From Salminus brasiliensis (taxonomy: Eukaryota; Chordata; Actinopteri; Characiformes; Bryconidae), in the NCBI RefSeq assembly GCF_030463535.1, contig NC_132893.1, positions 18,026,027-18,090,026 of the forward strand: 64,000 nucleotides of DNA, in the 5' to 3' direction. Every line of letters starts with the position of its first letter. Positions within the stretch are counted from its first letter, which is position 1. A program made the translations under genes and the position numbers. Shown one piece after another: positions 11,501-22,338 of this stretch. A model generated the notes under the pieces. The model was not told the DNA's origin, made no database searches, and saw only the letters and a list, made by a program, of their open reading frames with translations.

Positions 11501-14500
11501 GTGACATGACTCATGGTTTCCATGACAGGAAGCGATGTACTTTAAATTTGTTTGTTTGTCTTTGTAACGCCACATGTCTGTACCTGGATCGGAGACCTTA
11601 TCTGTACGTGGTTATTTTGTGAAATGGCTGCGGTGGAATATGCGTGCGGCCTTTTTACTAGTACGCACCAGAAGCCTGTTGGATATTTGTGGGAAAGAAT
11701 TCCTGATCTGACAGCCTGTGTAAAGCTCGCTGGAGTCCTCATTTGTAATGGACTTTGTTATCAGTGTGGAATTCAGTGGCTGAGCAAAGACTGCCAGACC
11801 TTATTATTGGGGTAAATCTGCTTCTGTTTGAGATGTCTCCCTTCAGCTCCTTTTGAGATCCACACTTGAGCGTTCTCATTAACCTAACACTGATAAAGGC
11901 CATCATGCAAAGGGCCTCACAGGTGGACTGGGAAACAAGATACCCATTCACACTGCTTCTCTTACAGCTATATTTAAGCTGTGCTTTGGAATGCTATGAA
12001 AACCATGGGTTGCAAAGTCAGCCATGTCTGTAGTTTTGCTGAAGTTTTGCATAAAGTACAGCACTGTTGTTTACTGATTTACTATTTTTAGACCTAACAT
12101 GTCGGCTAGTCAAATGATTTTAGCTCTTTCCCAGCATAGCTTTTTTTTAAATTAGCCATTCTGAAAATGTTTCCAGTGTTGATTTTCTTTCCACTGAAGT
12201 CACACTATTTGTGGTTTAATTCAGAATGGAGTAACGCAAGGCACTAAATAAAAGGACTGAATAATACAGTCCATGGGTAGTTCATGGGTAGACTGTTTGA
12301 TTCAAGCTCATTGAATGCTGCAGTTATCTGCAACTCTTTTTTTTTTTTCATGTTTATAGTCCTGATAGCAAACACTGGCATTGTTTGAGTGATCACATTT
12401 CAATTTGAATTGCCTTGCATCGTGTTTTTCAGTAGAATTGCAAGCATTTGGCCTTTCTGTACTGTACTGTATACCATAACAATACAAACAAGTTAACACC
12501 CAGTTAATGTTAATGGTTTTCTAAGATGCCTGTGTTCTAGACATGCCTTGTGTAGTTTGTGAACGCTACAAAAGCTTCCAGGAACTTATTTAACCATCAG
12601 TTTTGTGTCCAAATCTTGCTTGATTTAAAGCTGAAGGAAGTAGGAAGAAAAAAACATTTGTGAAAAATAGAAAAAAATAAATGTATATGTAATCAAGAAT
12701 AAACAAATAATAATTACAACAACCTGTTCAAAATATAACTTGTTTATTTATTATTTTTACCATTGTAATTCTCCTAAACTAATAATTTTTTTTTTTCTCA
12801 TTTCCCATTTTCAACCAGTGTGATGTGTATCCCTAAACATGCTGTTTTAATTACTGTGTCATGGTTTATGTAAACTGCCTCTATTCTGACCAGCTTCTCT
12901 GTACTGGGCCTCATTTAAAAAGCAGATTGAAATGAGGCTCACAGTGGCTCAGCCTGGGGTCACCAGTTCGAAAACCTGAGCGATTCTGCTTTGCCATCAG
13001 CATCCAGAGTCAGAGAGAGCACAATTAGCAGTGCTTTCCTTTCCCCTCATTGCTGTTAAAGTGATGTTGGCCGGCACAGGCATCTGTTAGCTGGTGCACT
13101 GGAACTGGGGACCTAGTGCTTCCCTCTGAGCATGTCTGCTGCCTCGGGATGCCTGGATACCTGTGCTCATGAGACACCTACATTAACTTCTAGTGCATAT
13201 AATAGCTTTTCTTTTTCCTGTTCTCAGGGAGCGTGCCGAGCTCCTCGAGGAGGCCAACAAGATGGAGGCGGCGAAGTTCCGCTACATCCTTCCTGTGTAC
13301 GGCATCTGCAGTGACCCTCAGGGCCTGGTAATGGAGTACATGGAGACGGGCTCTCTGGAGGCGCTGCTGGCTGCCGAGCCGCTGCCGTGGGAACTGCGCT
13401 TCCGCATCATCCATGAAACTGCCGTGGGCATGAACTTCCTGCACTGCATGAACCCACCGCTGCTGCACCTGGACCTAAAACCTGCCAACATCCTGCTGGA
13501 TGCCCACTACCACGTCAAAGTAAGTGCATGTCATGCATCAGGCATATTATAACGTTTATAAAACATGCTGTTTGAATTTCCAATAGTGGCTTCTAAAGGC
13601 ATTTATACTAGATTCCATAGAAGTCCAGACTATTTTGCTAGTCTGTTTAAGCTTTTTTTCCATAATAAAATGCCTGGCTGCATCCGAACCCCCCCAAATT
13701 TGCAAGTTCATTCCGTCTTTGAAAAACGTAGGATTTCACAAGCCACGGGGGAATGAAAATGTCTTCTTTCTTTCCACGGGCCTTACCTTTTCCATGAAGT
13801 TCCCTGAGGGCAGAAATGCTTTCCCAGACTTTATCCCGTCCATGCCCGTCCTTCTCTGTGGATGAGTAAGCGCGGGATGGGAGGATGGGTGGGAAAGCAT
13901 TCCCCTGTATTGAAAAGGCTGGATATAAATACGTGGCGCGGGCCGGTCTCAACAGGCTGGCGTTAAGCAGCCTTAATGCATGGCAGGCACACACCTGTAC
14001 ACATCCACACGCACTCAGACACAGGGCCTTCCCTCCGTGCGGGGGAGGCCCGAGGGCACGGCAGCATGCAACCCGCCCTCTTAGAAACGGTGGCATGCCT
14101 TAAGCCCAGTATACAAAATAACACAGCTCATTTCAGCGACATTGCGCTGGAGGATCAATGAAGCTCTAGTGTTTGGGTGGAGGTGGAGATTAGGGGAAAG
14201 GGTTAAGTGTGTTTTGGTCATGAATGCGCCTTGCAATAAGGCTTGTAATGTTAAGACGTTCAGTGTAAAGTGGCCACACAGGGAGTGTTGAACTTACAAC
14301 CTGGTGTGGGTCGTTTCTCATTCGTATCCCAGATTTTTATCCTGAAGGTCAGATTTTTGTAAGTGCAGGTACAGACTATTCAAATCGGGTTCATGTCTAT
14401 ACCACAGTCTATAATCTATAGCTCGGTTATCTATAATACAATCCTATGGAAATTTAAAAAAAAATTCTTTTGGTAAAGAATTTATAAAACTTTTGGTACA

Positions 14501-15041
14501 TAACAAAAAATATTTTAAAAAGTAGCACACAAGGAGTCTTGAACTTGCACCCTTGATTATCTATAGTTTACAGTTTTCCATGGTACTATTATACATAGCA
14601 GTAGTTCTCTTTTCCTGTGTGTTGCCACTTGCCAGGGCTGGAGCAAAAAGAAAATCTGAAGTGCCCGGAAGCCCCTAAGAAATGGTTTTTCGCACACTCG
14701 CATCTTATTTACAAATATATATATTATATTATATTATATTATATTATATTTAAGGAATCATTCTGTCAAAGGCTCTTTAGAGAACCAGAAGTGGTTCCTA
14801 TGTGGCAGGGGTCACCAATCTAATCCGTCAGTGGTCAGTGTGTCTTCACCTACACCTGGTTCTGCTAGTTTCCCCTGGCAAATGATTTCCTTTATACAAC
14901 AGGTTGTTTCCTCCATGCAAGCTGATTGGTGGAGAAGCGTTCAAACTGTGCTAACTTTTAGAGATTAAACTAACTCCGCTGCACGCTGTTGCTATAAATC
15001 GCATAATGAACCAAGATGTAACGTGAATGCCCTGAGCAGTG

Positions 15042-15078
<37 letters not shown>

Positions 15079-18000
15079 ACCCCCCCCCCTCTCTCTCTTC
15101 CCTGTGGCTCTTTCTCTTCCCTGTGGCTCTCATTTCAGTTTTCATATGTGCTATGCTTCGATTTAATCTTAAAAACAAAATAGTATTGACACAGAGTCAA
15201 TAAAAATTGACCTAAAACAAAACAGAAAGGATTAAGACAAGAATACATAATAAGAAGAAGAAACAGATTGTGACTGTGAACAACAAACGGACAAGAAAAA
15301 AAAACTGAGTGGAAAACAAGAGTTTAATGTGAGTGAGTGGAGTTTCTGTGACATATCAACAAGCTCTAGGTCGTGTGTTGTTGGGAAATAGCAGCTGTTG
15401 TTTCACAGAAACGCACTCCCTCACATGTTCTATTGCTTTTATACAACAGTTCGAACAATAAATATAGTAAGAAATACAGAAACATAGCATTTAATGTGTT
15501 TAATGTTGGCAATACTCACGATAACACACTTCCTCTCATGCTTTGTTGCATCAATATGAGATGAAATGAAATGAAAACTTAACTAGGCCAAGCAGCTATA
15601 CTGACGCTTTGAATAATAATGGTGACCCATGTTTTATGGCATCGCTGTAAAGAACCCTTTTTGGGACATGTACTTGGAGCTGGGCGATATGGAAAAATCA
15701 CAGTATTTAAAGGCATGTTTACAATATACTATATTTATCGCAATATTTCATCATGTAGACAAAATGCCTCAGGCAAACTGCTGCCTAAATACTCTCCCAT
15801 ACTGAGTTCTCAAAATATGCTGCACTCCATTTAATTAAATAAGGCTGATTACACTCTTTGTAATGAAATGTGCAGATAATCAGTGCTCTTTAAGCACTGA
15901 CAATATCCATAAAACACTCATAAAATCATATTGTGTACCACAATAGCAAAATGTATTACTATACACAAAATATTGACGTATTGCCCTGCTCTACATATAC
16001 TTTGAAGAGGATTGCAGTCCAGCAAAATCTGAAATCTTGAAGGAATCACTTTTTTTGACTCATTACACACAATAACACTCTCATAATAACTCATTATAAA
16101 TCATTTCAGTCACTTTACATCTGAGGATTAATGCGGCTCTAGTGTTTGGGTGGAGGTGGAGATTAAGGGCAGAGGGAAGGGAGAGGCCCGAATGTGTTCT
16201 GGTCACGAAGGTGCTTTACAAAAGTTATGTGCAAATGTATGGTGTAAAATCACAGCACAAGAATTGTGACTCACATCTTTGTATTGGCTGTTTCTGCTTT
16301 TCAGATCTCAGACTTTGGCCTGGCCAGGTGGAACGGCTTTGCTCGGAACGATGACATCAGCCGCGACGGGTTCTGCGGCACTATCGCCTACCTGCCTCCT
16401 GAGAGGATCATTGAGAAGGACCGGGTCTCTGACACCAAGCATGATGTGTACAGGTCAGCCATTATGGCTCAGTCATAGTTTACATTTTTAGCAGCACAGT
16501 TTTGATCGCAGTCATCATGTGTTTCCACTACAAGGTTCTGTGCCATCTCTAATTGAACATAGCATAGGATGAGCCTTCTCCTATTGGATTCAGTCGTATT
16601 GTATTAACCTTTGGTCTATCTTTGTTTTTGTTTTGTTTTTTAATGAAGCTTTTCGATCGTTATCTGGGGAATTCTCACACAGAAGAAGCCATATCAAGGT
16701 AAGATTCCAAGCAGTTGTTGTGTATCTCACAAGTCATTTCCTTGTGCTCTCTGTACTGATAATGACCCGATTAACCTGTCAGCATCAACTTTGCATCTAA
16801 GAAATATTTCCAAGAGAACATCCAGACCTGTCATATTTCAAATGTACTTTATAACCCTTGTGTTGTCTTAAGGGTCAAAAATGAATGCCCTTGTGTGGGT
16901 TTAACCCTAACCCTAACCCAAAACTGAATGACATACAACATAAAAGCTGTACACCACCAGGTCATTTTGACCCTTAGGCCCAGGTGGTAACAGAATGTTT
17001 GAGGATTGTCTTTATGTACTGCATAAAATGACCAAATAGACTCACCGGTCTAAAACCAGACCACTAGCAACCTTATTTGTTGTTTTCCAGCTTTACATTA
17101 TTAGGTCAATTGAGCGTCCTTGCATTCCCTTTACCCATCGCCCTATTTCTCCTGTTCAATAGAATTGCCGTTTTTCGCTGGATTGACCCTTGTAGACAGT
17201 TTAAGAAACATTATATCGAGACGTGATCGAGACGTAACTGCCTAAATGATGACGCAGACTTTGACATTTTGGTACTTTGAGCTCTAATTTCGTAATCGAA
17301 CAGCAGTGTCTGACTTTTCATGGAAGCTTAAATCCCAGTACTGCTAAAAGCATGGAAGGCCAGTGTTTGGCTGTAGGAGAGCCTGGTTGTTTTGTCCAGA
17401 GGTTCCAGGGCAGCTCCGAAGAGGCAGACTGCTGTGTGTCCTTAGACTTATCAGATAAAACATTAGCGGTTAAGGTGCTCCATTTGTTTTTGGCCCTGGT
17501 GACTGGAATCAGTGAATCTACGTGCAGGTCGTCCGTTTATAGCTAATCAAATATACCCACTGGCCTTTGTAACGGTACATGTTGGAATAGCTGCAGTCGA
17601 AAAACAGCCGTCTGTGTTTGTTCTGTGTTGCTGGTTGGCACAGGAAAGGGTGTGAGAACAAAAGTCTCCTGGAGAGGAAGTAATAATCTTTTCCAGTGTT
17701 GAAGCAGGGACTTAAAACATAAAAACATCTCCAAGCATTCAGAAATCCTCATTTCTATGGCTCAATTCAGCAAGGTTAAGCTCCCTTTGTTTAATTTATT
17801 TCCTGGCTAGCTTCGGCTAGCTGTACGTATGAACTTTCTCCCTACGCAGGGCAACACTGCACGCGGTGCATATCAACTGTCTTGTAAACTGAAACCTTGG
17901 TGACTTTGTTCCCTTCGCTTGCACTTCTCTGCGAGTGCCACGTTTCAGAGCAAGTCATAGCAGTGGTCTAAAAGCTCTCTCCCTTGTTTACTGTGCTGTG

Positions 18001-21000
18001 GTCCATAGGGGAGAACAACATTCTGCACATCATGGTGAAGGTGGTGAAGGGGGTGCGTCCGGAGCTGAGCGTCGTGCCCCGCAGTCGACCTCAGGCATGC
18101 TCCGGTTTCATGGCCCTCATGCAGAAGTGCTGGAGTGCCTCTCCAGATGACAGGCCCAGCTTTCAGGGTGAATATCTCACATCAGTCATTCCAATCTCAC
18201 TGCATACTATCTGTTTCACAGGGGAAGGGTTTGCATTGCAGAAATGATTTAGAACTTTCATGAGAAAGATAAAAAAGATACATACAAGATTTCCTCAAAT
18301 GCAGTCAAAACATTTGTGTCTGATGTTTGACTTTTTTAAGATTTGCTTTAGAGCTACAAAGATAATGTAGCTAACAAGCGGCGGCAGGGGGATTGATACT
18401 GAAGTAACAATACTTTGGATCTTGATGTTTCTTTTTGAGAATCAATAAAGTATTTTCTTTAATATATGAATTTTTGTTAAGCTAATAGTCAGCTAATGTG
18501 GCCCTAATACAAAGGCTTTCAAATATGTTTTCCTAATAAGCATCGGTCAAACCGCATCACACAATTGGCTGAAACGTTCTCCAGCTGATATGTCAAAAAG
18601 AATTAATTGAATGTACAGCAGTTTATGTGAACTGAGAGTAAAGATGTCTGTCCTATATTTGATGTTTCAGAGTACCATGATTTTGTCAAGTGTGTACAAC
18701 CACTCCTACTGTTTCCACAGAGATTACATCTGAAGCTGAGGAGCTGTGCTCTAAACCCCACGACGAGTCCAGAGTGTCGGTGTCTGAGCCAGATTGCTCC
18801 CCCTGCGCAGCTCTTCCGGCCTCCGAACAGGTACCACTGACATACTAGCACACAATCCAAAGCAGTGTATGTTAGATACCTTAGAAGTTAGAAGCTACAA
18901 TCCTTCTCCTATTTCTCAACCATCCATTTTTTTAAATTATTTTAAATTTTTGGCCTTTTTGTCCTTTGACAGTTCCTCATCTTGCTTTTTGATTTCGTCT
19001 TGTCTCATTCGTCTGTCTTATATTTCACATTTATCTCATGTTCCTGTCTTGAGTACAGGAAGGTACACTTATTTTTTTTAAATGCTGCCATTGTGCAACA
19101 TGTAAACTTAACAAACTGCATGAATGCTTATGTATGACAGATTGGTACAATGAAGCCCAGCCATTGAGTAACCGTTTGGCATTTGTTGTGCGCTTTAAAC
19201 GCGTACCACGAATGTTTAGTCCAGATGATGACATCCCTTTAGGGTTAGGGAATGCAACTGTGCAAGATTGTTTACCCAGACATTTCCTGTATGAGGAGAA
19301 TGCATTGTGTGAAGAATATGTCCTTGACTAGCTGTTGAGTACTCACAGAATAAACTGTCATTCACAGTTCAATTCATTCATCAGTTAAAATAAATAAATA
19401 AATAAATAAATAAAATAATACATTTATTCAGTTTTATTCTGTTTGACTTTAAAGAAGCAATCTTAGTAATGGTATGCATGCAAAACACATGTTTTAAAAT
19501 GTACAGATTCAAAACCTTTTCTCCACACTCTTAAATCTTTCGAAACAAATCATTCAACTTGAGCAGAAATCATTTTGAGATATATTTCCTCCAGAACCAG
19601 AATAATTTTTTGGCTTTTGCAGACACTCTGGCAACAAGAAAATGGACATTCACTTAACCCTGGGAACCCAAAACTCCCACCAACAGACTTTACACCAACC
19701 AACAGACTTAAACACCAACAAGAATGGAATAAAAAAGGGCAACAGTTAACTTTTCAGGATATCAACCCTTTCACTGGAAAATAAAAAAGCAAAGACCAGC
19801 CTTGCTAACTGCAAGACTACAACAAGCCAGATAGAGCAGACAAGACTCATACATATGTGTCTGGTCAAAGGCAATGACGCACCAACAAGCCAAAGTGCAA
19901 AACTCAATATCAACAAACAAGAAACATGTGTAGAGGAAAAATATGATACAATTCCAAGAGGCACTGTGTGTCTTGCAGTAGTTATACACAATATATACCA
20001 ATTAAAAATACAATATAATAAAACATAAAATAAATCAAATCTAATTAATCTATATTTTTACCTTAGGTAAAAAGGTAACAACGATGCAGAAGCGGTGCCT
20101 GTAAATAACCTGGCATAAATAAATAAATAAAAGACTAGCCCCCTCAGGTGTCCATCCCAAAGTGCATGTCTTTATGCTCTCACCTTCAAGATGCATCATC
20201 AGAAAGGGGGTTTCTGATCTTCAAACCAGAAAATCTCTCTCTAGAGACAATTGTAGCACCACTGTACTATAACCCTAGGCATATTTTTTCATCAAGTGTT
20301 AAGTGCTTTGTTTTGAGCAGAGTGCCCCTTTAAAACTGTACTGAACTAAACCCGTTTTTGCTTTATTTATGTGAATTATGTGACCTGTCATAAGCCACAC
20401 ATGCACAGCTCTGACAGTGCCTGTACCTAAGCACAATTTTTGTGTTTTATTCATCTACCAACATATAACTAATATAAACTTTTATCTGCATGTACTATCA
20501 TTTTCCTTTCTGAAATCTAAATGACTAAATGCAGTGTTTTCTATTATCTATTATAGCCCAAGGAGCAGAAGCCAGTGAGGCCAAAGTCAGCCATGTTGCC
20601 AGAGAAGGACTGCAGCCTCTCTGAGCTGCTGAGCCAGATTGACTCTGGCATCTCCCGTAGCTTTGACCACGTTAAGGAGGACTGCCTAGAGAGCAAGGAC
20701 AACACCAGCAAGAGACTGTCGGGTATTTCCTCCGTGGACTCGGCCTTCTCCTCCCAGGGCTCCATCACACTCTCGTTTGAGAGAGAAAACTCGAGCAATG
20801 GTAAGACAGGAGTCAGACTTTTAACCACACACGAATCACAAAATCTAGTTAGAAGTAACAAATAATTTGTAAATATATATATATTATATTTTTATAAATG
20901 TGTGCAGTTGTGATTCTGGACTTCATCAGTTGAAACAGCTTCTCAGTTTTAAGCAGGAAAATCACCAAAGTCTAAAAATGTGAAATTTGTTGTGGCCAAA

Positions 21001-22338
21001 AAAGACATTAGGCTCAGTTGCATATTTGTTAGTGAAGCAATGCCTTTTTGCATTTTCCAGACTAATTCTATGTTTATTTTCCATTTCGCAGAATCAAGTG
21101 AACTGCAGAAGAAGAAGCTCTGCGATGCCATCCGCACCGAGGACATCGCCAAACTGATGAAGATCCTCCAGCCACAGGATGTCGACCTGCTCCTGGATGG
21201 GGGTGGCAGCCTGCTCCACTATGCTGTGAGCCTGGCCAACGAGGAAGCAGTCAAGTTCCTGTTGCTGAACAACTGCAGCGCAAATCTGCCTGATTCTCGT
21301 GGATCCACGCCCCTCCACTTGGCCGTTGAGAAGCGGCTGAAGAGTGTGACTGAGATCCTTCTGGGCCGCAAGAGCACAAACGTGAATGCCAAGGACGAGG
21401 ACCAGTACACGCCGCTGCACTTTGCTGCACAGAACGGTGACGAGGCACTCACCCGGCTCCTCCTCGACCGCGGCGCCACCATGAACGAGGCGGATGCTCA
21501 GGGGCGCACACCAACGCACGTGGCCTGCCACCATGGCCGGGAGAACGTGGTGCGTGTCCTGCTGAGTCGTGGTGCCGATGCGCATGCCAGGGGCAAGGAC
21601 GAGTGGACAGCTCTACACCTGGCTGCCTGGCAGGGCCACCTGGGCATTGTTAAGCTGCTGGTGAAGCAGGCTGGCGTCAACGTGGATGGGCAAACGGTGG
21701 ACGGGCGAGCTCCACTGCACCTTGCCTCCCAGCGGGGACAGTACAGGGTGGCCCGTGTCCTAGTGGAGCTGGGGGCAAACGTGGGCCTAATGTCCGCAGG
21801 CCTAAGCACACCGCTTCACGTGGCCGCTGAGACTGGCCACACCAGCACATCCCGATTGCTCCTCAAACACGGCGCTGACCTCCAATGCCGCACAGCTCAG
21901 GGTCTCACACCCCTGCATCTAGCTGCCCGGAGGGGTCACCTGGCCACTGTCAGGATGCTTCTAGAGGAGGGTGCTGACCCACATGACACTGACCACATCC
22001 AACGCACACCTTGCCACCTGGCGGCTGAGGGGGGCCACTGCCAGGTCATGGAGGAGTTGCTGCAGAGGTGGCCAGAGGCGGCCGCCACACCAGACGAAAG
22101 CGGATTAACACCACTCCATCTGGCTGTTCGCGGTGGATACACGGACGCCATCTGCCTGCTGCTGAGCCATGGTGCGGATAGCGCTCCACCAACCCCCTCT
22201 GTGTCTGAGCCACCCACAGAGAGCCTGATCACTCAGATGCCCGGGACGCTCCGCAGGAAAGTAGTCATCCTGAAACTCGCTGAGCAGGAGCCAACCCAGG
22301 ACTCCACAGAATCGCTGTGTGCGACTGCTAACTGCTGA
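4850..22338 (+). CDS. ripk4: Receptor-interacting Ser/Thr kinase 4 (RIPK4), 8 coding exons
   Basis: Spliced coding sequence: 4850-5031, 13228-13519, 16305-16453, 16649-16698, 18009-18167, 18721-18830, 20557-20800, 21092-22338. This is 2433 nt, 810 residues plus stop, and every junction is GT-AG and in phase. Mammalian RIPK4 is about 784 residues. Kinase domain at about 24-280: glycine loop GSGGFG (29-34), VAIK-type lysine K51, catalytic HLDLKPAN with D143 (the HLD form is normal here), DFG at 161-163, PPE at 189-191. Linker at about 280-400 with conserved [12 protein letters not shown] and SSVDSAFS. Ankyrin repeats at about 410-757, with many TPLHLAA-type cores. From family knowledge, the kinase drives epidermal/periderm differentiation (IRF6, PKC and Wnt links) and acts in the cytoplasm. 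Identity is very secure; the exact transcript ends are not. Confidence 0.97.
6680..6800 (-). repeat. Family B MITE, diverged fragment
   Basis: GATGAATGGACCAATACAAA followed by TGCTCTTAAATAACTGAAA matches, in the same order, the minus-strand copy at 35401-35605 (GATGAATAGACCAATAGAAA, then TGCTACAAATAACTTGAAA). The terminal repeats are not visible, so this is a decayed fragment. Confidence 0.5.
7652..7753. repeat. Compound microsatellite (GAT)n, (TGTA)n, (TG)n
   Basis: Three adjacent simple repeats: GAT at 7652-7673, TGTA at about 7696-7726, then TG to 7753. They lie inside ripk4 intron 1. Confidence 0.9.
9860..10010. repeat. Degenerate TTAGGG-like array
   Basis: Scattered TTAGGG and GGGTTTAGGG copies (for example around 9893-9920 and 9965-9990) mixed with TTTGGG and TTAAGGG variants. 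This is either an old interstitial telomere-like tract or a G/T-rich low-complexity stretch. A short complementary CCCTAACCCTAACCC occurs at about 16904-16919. Confidence 0.5.
10080..10370. repeat. Probable dispersed MITE-like repeat (GGTTCTTT family)
   Basis: Contains repeated AAGGGTTCTTTG and AGGTTCTTTATGG blocks and ends with GCACCTTTATTTTCAAGAGTG, a pattern I associate with abundant fish MITEs. Boundaries are approximate. No second clear copy was aligned in this window, so confidence is limited. Confidence 0.35.
12935..13175 (+). mobile_element. tRNA-derived SINE, family S1, copy 1
   Basis: Starts with a box A-like stretch (CACAGTGGCTCAGCCTGG) and a box B-like CAGTTCGAAAACC, followed by a body reading TTTGCCATCAGCATCCAGAG and GAGAGCACAATTAGC. 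The same order is seen at 60084-60310 (TCTGCCATCAGCAGCCAGAG, then CCAATTAGCC). It ends about 50 bp before the acceptor of ripk4 exon 2. It is not a functional tRNA gene. Confidence 0.7.
13228..13519 (+). CDS. ripk4: ripk4 coding exon 2
   Basis: Encodes K61-K158: the helix-C region, hinge ([10 protein letters not shown]) and catalytic loop HLDLKPAN with D143. The acceptor is TTCTCAG|GG and the donor AAA|GTAAGT. Third positions are strongly GC-rich compared with the flanking introns. Confidence 0.96.
14125..14275 (+). repeat. Direct repeat pair within intron 2, unit 1
   Basis: Shares CTCATTTCAG, GAGGATCAATG, then GCTCTAGTGTTTGGGTGGAG and the following GTGGAGATTA with the segment at 16100-16250, in the same orientation and order. 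The two units lie about 2 kb apart. Confidence 0.75.
15042..15089. repeat. (TTTA)n microsatellite followed by a C10 run
   Basis: TTTA units at 15042-15076, then ten consecutive C at 15080-15089. Confidence 0.9.
15674..15995 (+). repeat. Dispersed AT-rich repeat, family A, copy 2
   Basis: Begins GAGCTGGGCGATATGG and preserves the block order of copy 1 (GTATTTAAAGGCATG, CTGCACTCCATTTAATTAAA, TTTGTAATGAAATGTGCAG, GCACTGACAATAT, final TTGCCC). This is the better-preserved 5' end. The sequence resembles widespread fish repeats beginning GGCGATATGG. Confidence 0.7.
16100..16250 (+). repeat. Direct repeat pair within intron 2, unit 2
   Basis: Partner of 14125-14275. The central 30 or so bases around GCTCTAGTGTTTGGGTGGAG are almost identical; the flanks are more diverged. 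It ends about 55 bp before the acceptor of exon 3. Confidence 0.75.
16305..16453 (+). CDS. ripk4: ripk4 coding exon 3
   Basis: Begins with ISDFGLAR (D161 of DFG) and continues through the activation segment [12 protein letters not shown] to DTKHDVY. The acceptor is TTTTCAG|AT and the donor CAG|GTCAGC. It ends two bases into codon 208. Confidence 0.96.
16454..16648 (+). other. ripk4: ripk4 intron 3 (195 bp)
   Basis: Short intron with a T-rich tract (TTTTTGTTTTGTTTTTTAATGAAG) before the acceptor. Nothing else was seen. Confidence 0.9.
16649..16698 (+). CDS. ripk4: ripk4 coding exon 4 (50 nt micro-exon)
   Basis: Completes S208 and encodes [16 protein letters not shown]. The acceptor is AATGAAG|CT and the donor AAG|GTAAGA. 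It is too short to stand out as an open frame, but is required for phase and matches kinase subdomain IX of RIPK4. Confidence 0.94.
16699..18008 (+). other. ripk4: ripk4 intron 4 (1.3 kb)
   Basis: No coding signal. It contains CCCTAACCCTAACCC at about 16904-16919, a telomere-like triplet; otherwise it appears unique. Confidence 0.8.
18009..18167 (+). CDS. ripk4: ripk4 coding exon 5
   Basis: Encodes [15 protein letters not shown] to DDRPSFQ, the C-terminal lobe of the kinase including the conserved CW and RP of subdomains X-XI. The acceptor is CCATAG|GG and the donor CAGG|GTGAAT. Confidence 0.95.
18168..18720 (+). other. ripk4: ripk4 intron 5 (553 bp)
   Basis: AT-rich. No repeat family or coding signal recognised. 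The acceptor tract is ACTGTTTCCACAG. Confidence 0.85.
18721..18830 (+). CDS. ripk4: ripk4 coding exon 6
   Basis: Encodes [13 protein letters not shown] to PASEQ, the start of the linker between kinase and ankyrin domains. The donor is CAG|GTACCA and the exon ends in phase 0. Confidence 0.93.
18831..20556 (+). other. ripk4: ripk4 intron 6 (1.7 kb)
   Basis: AT-rich with an (AAAT)n run at about 19386-19416. Short open frames (for example 19134-19331) show no family resemblance and no splice coherence. Confidence 0.8.
20557..20800 (+). CDS. ripk4: ripk4 coding exon 7 (linker with [12 protein letters not shown])
   Basis: Encodes residues 315-395. It holds two blocks conserved with mammalian RIPK4: [14 protein letters not shown] (D343) and [13 protein letters not shown] (D375). 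As I recall, the equivalent aspartates are caspase cleavage sites in mammals. The block is Ser-rich. The donor is ATG|GTAAGA. Confidence 0.95.
20801..21091 (+). other. ripk4: ripk4 intron 7 (291 bp)
   Basis: AT-rich. An open frame runs through it into exon 8 by chance. The true boundary is set by ATTTCGCAG|AA and by phase. Confidence 0.88.
21092..22338 (+). CDS. ripk4: ripk4 coding exon 8 (all ankyrin repeats)
   Basis: Single 1247 nt exon for residues 396-810. It starts [14 protein letters not shown], conserved [13 protein letters not shown], then about ten ankyrin repeats with cores such as [10 protein letters not shown] (466-475), [45 protein letters not shown] and [12 protein letters not shown]. 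The tail after about 757 is Pro/Ser-rich ([13 protein letters not shown]). Stop TGA at 22336-22338. Confidence 0.97.

Larger units (their letters stand above)
5032..13227 (+). other. ripk4: ripk4 intron 1 (8.2 kb)
   Basis: No coding exon was found inside. Contents: (TG)n 5111-5149; family B MITE relic about 6680-6800; (GAT)n 7652-7673 and TGTA/TG runs 7696-7753; (CA)n 8525-8548; degenerate telomere-like repeats about 9860-10010; a repeat near 10080-10370; a tRNA-derived SINE at about 12935-13175, just before the acceptor. Confidence 0.85.
13520..16304 (+). other. ripk4: ripk4 intron 2 (2.8 kb)
   Basis: No coding sequence. It holds a direct duplication (14125-14275 and 16100-16250), an ATATT repeat at about 14716-14750, a (TTTA)n plus C10 run at 15042-15089, and family A repeat copy 2. 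Short overlapping frames at 13565-14160 on both strands have no recognisable product. Confidence 0.8.

Noticed and set aside
13647-14096. 149-codon minus-strand open frame in ripk4 intron 2
   Set aside because: No homology recognised and overlapping frames are open on both strands; a local GC-rich patch explains it.
21094-21585. 163-codon minus-strand open frame over ripk4 exon 8
   Set aside because: Antisense shadow of the GC-rich ankyrin-coding exon.
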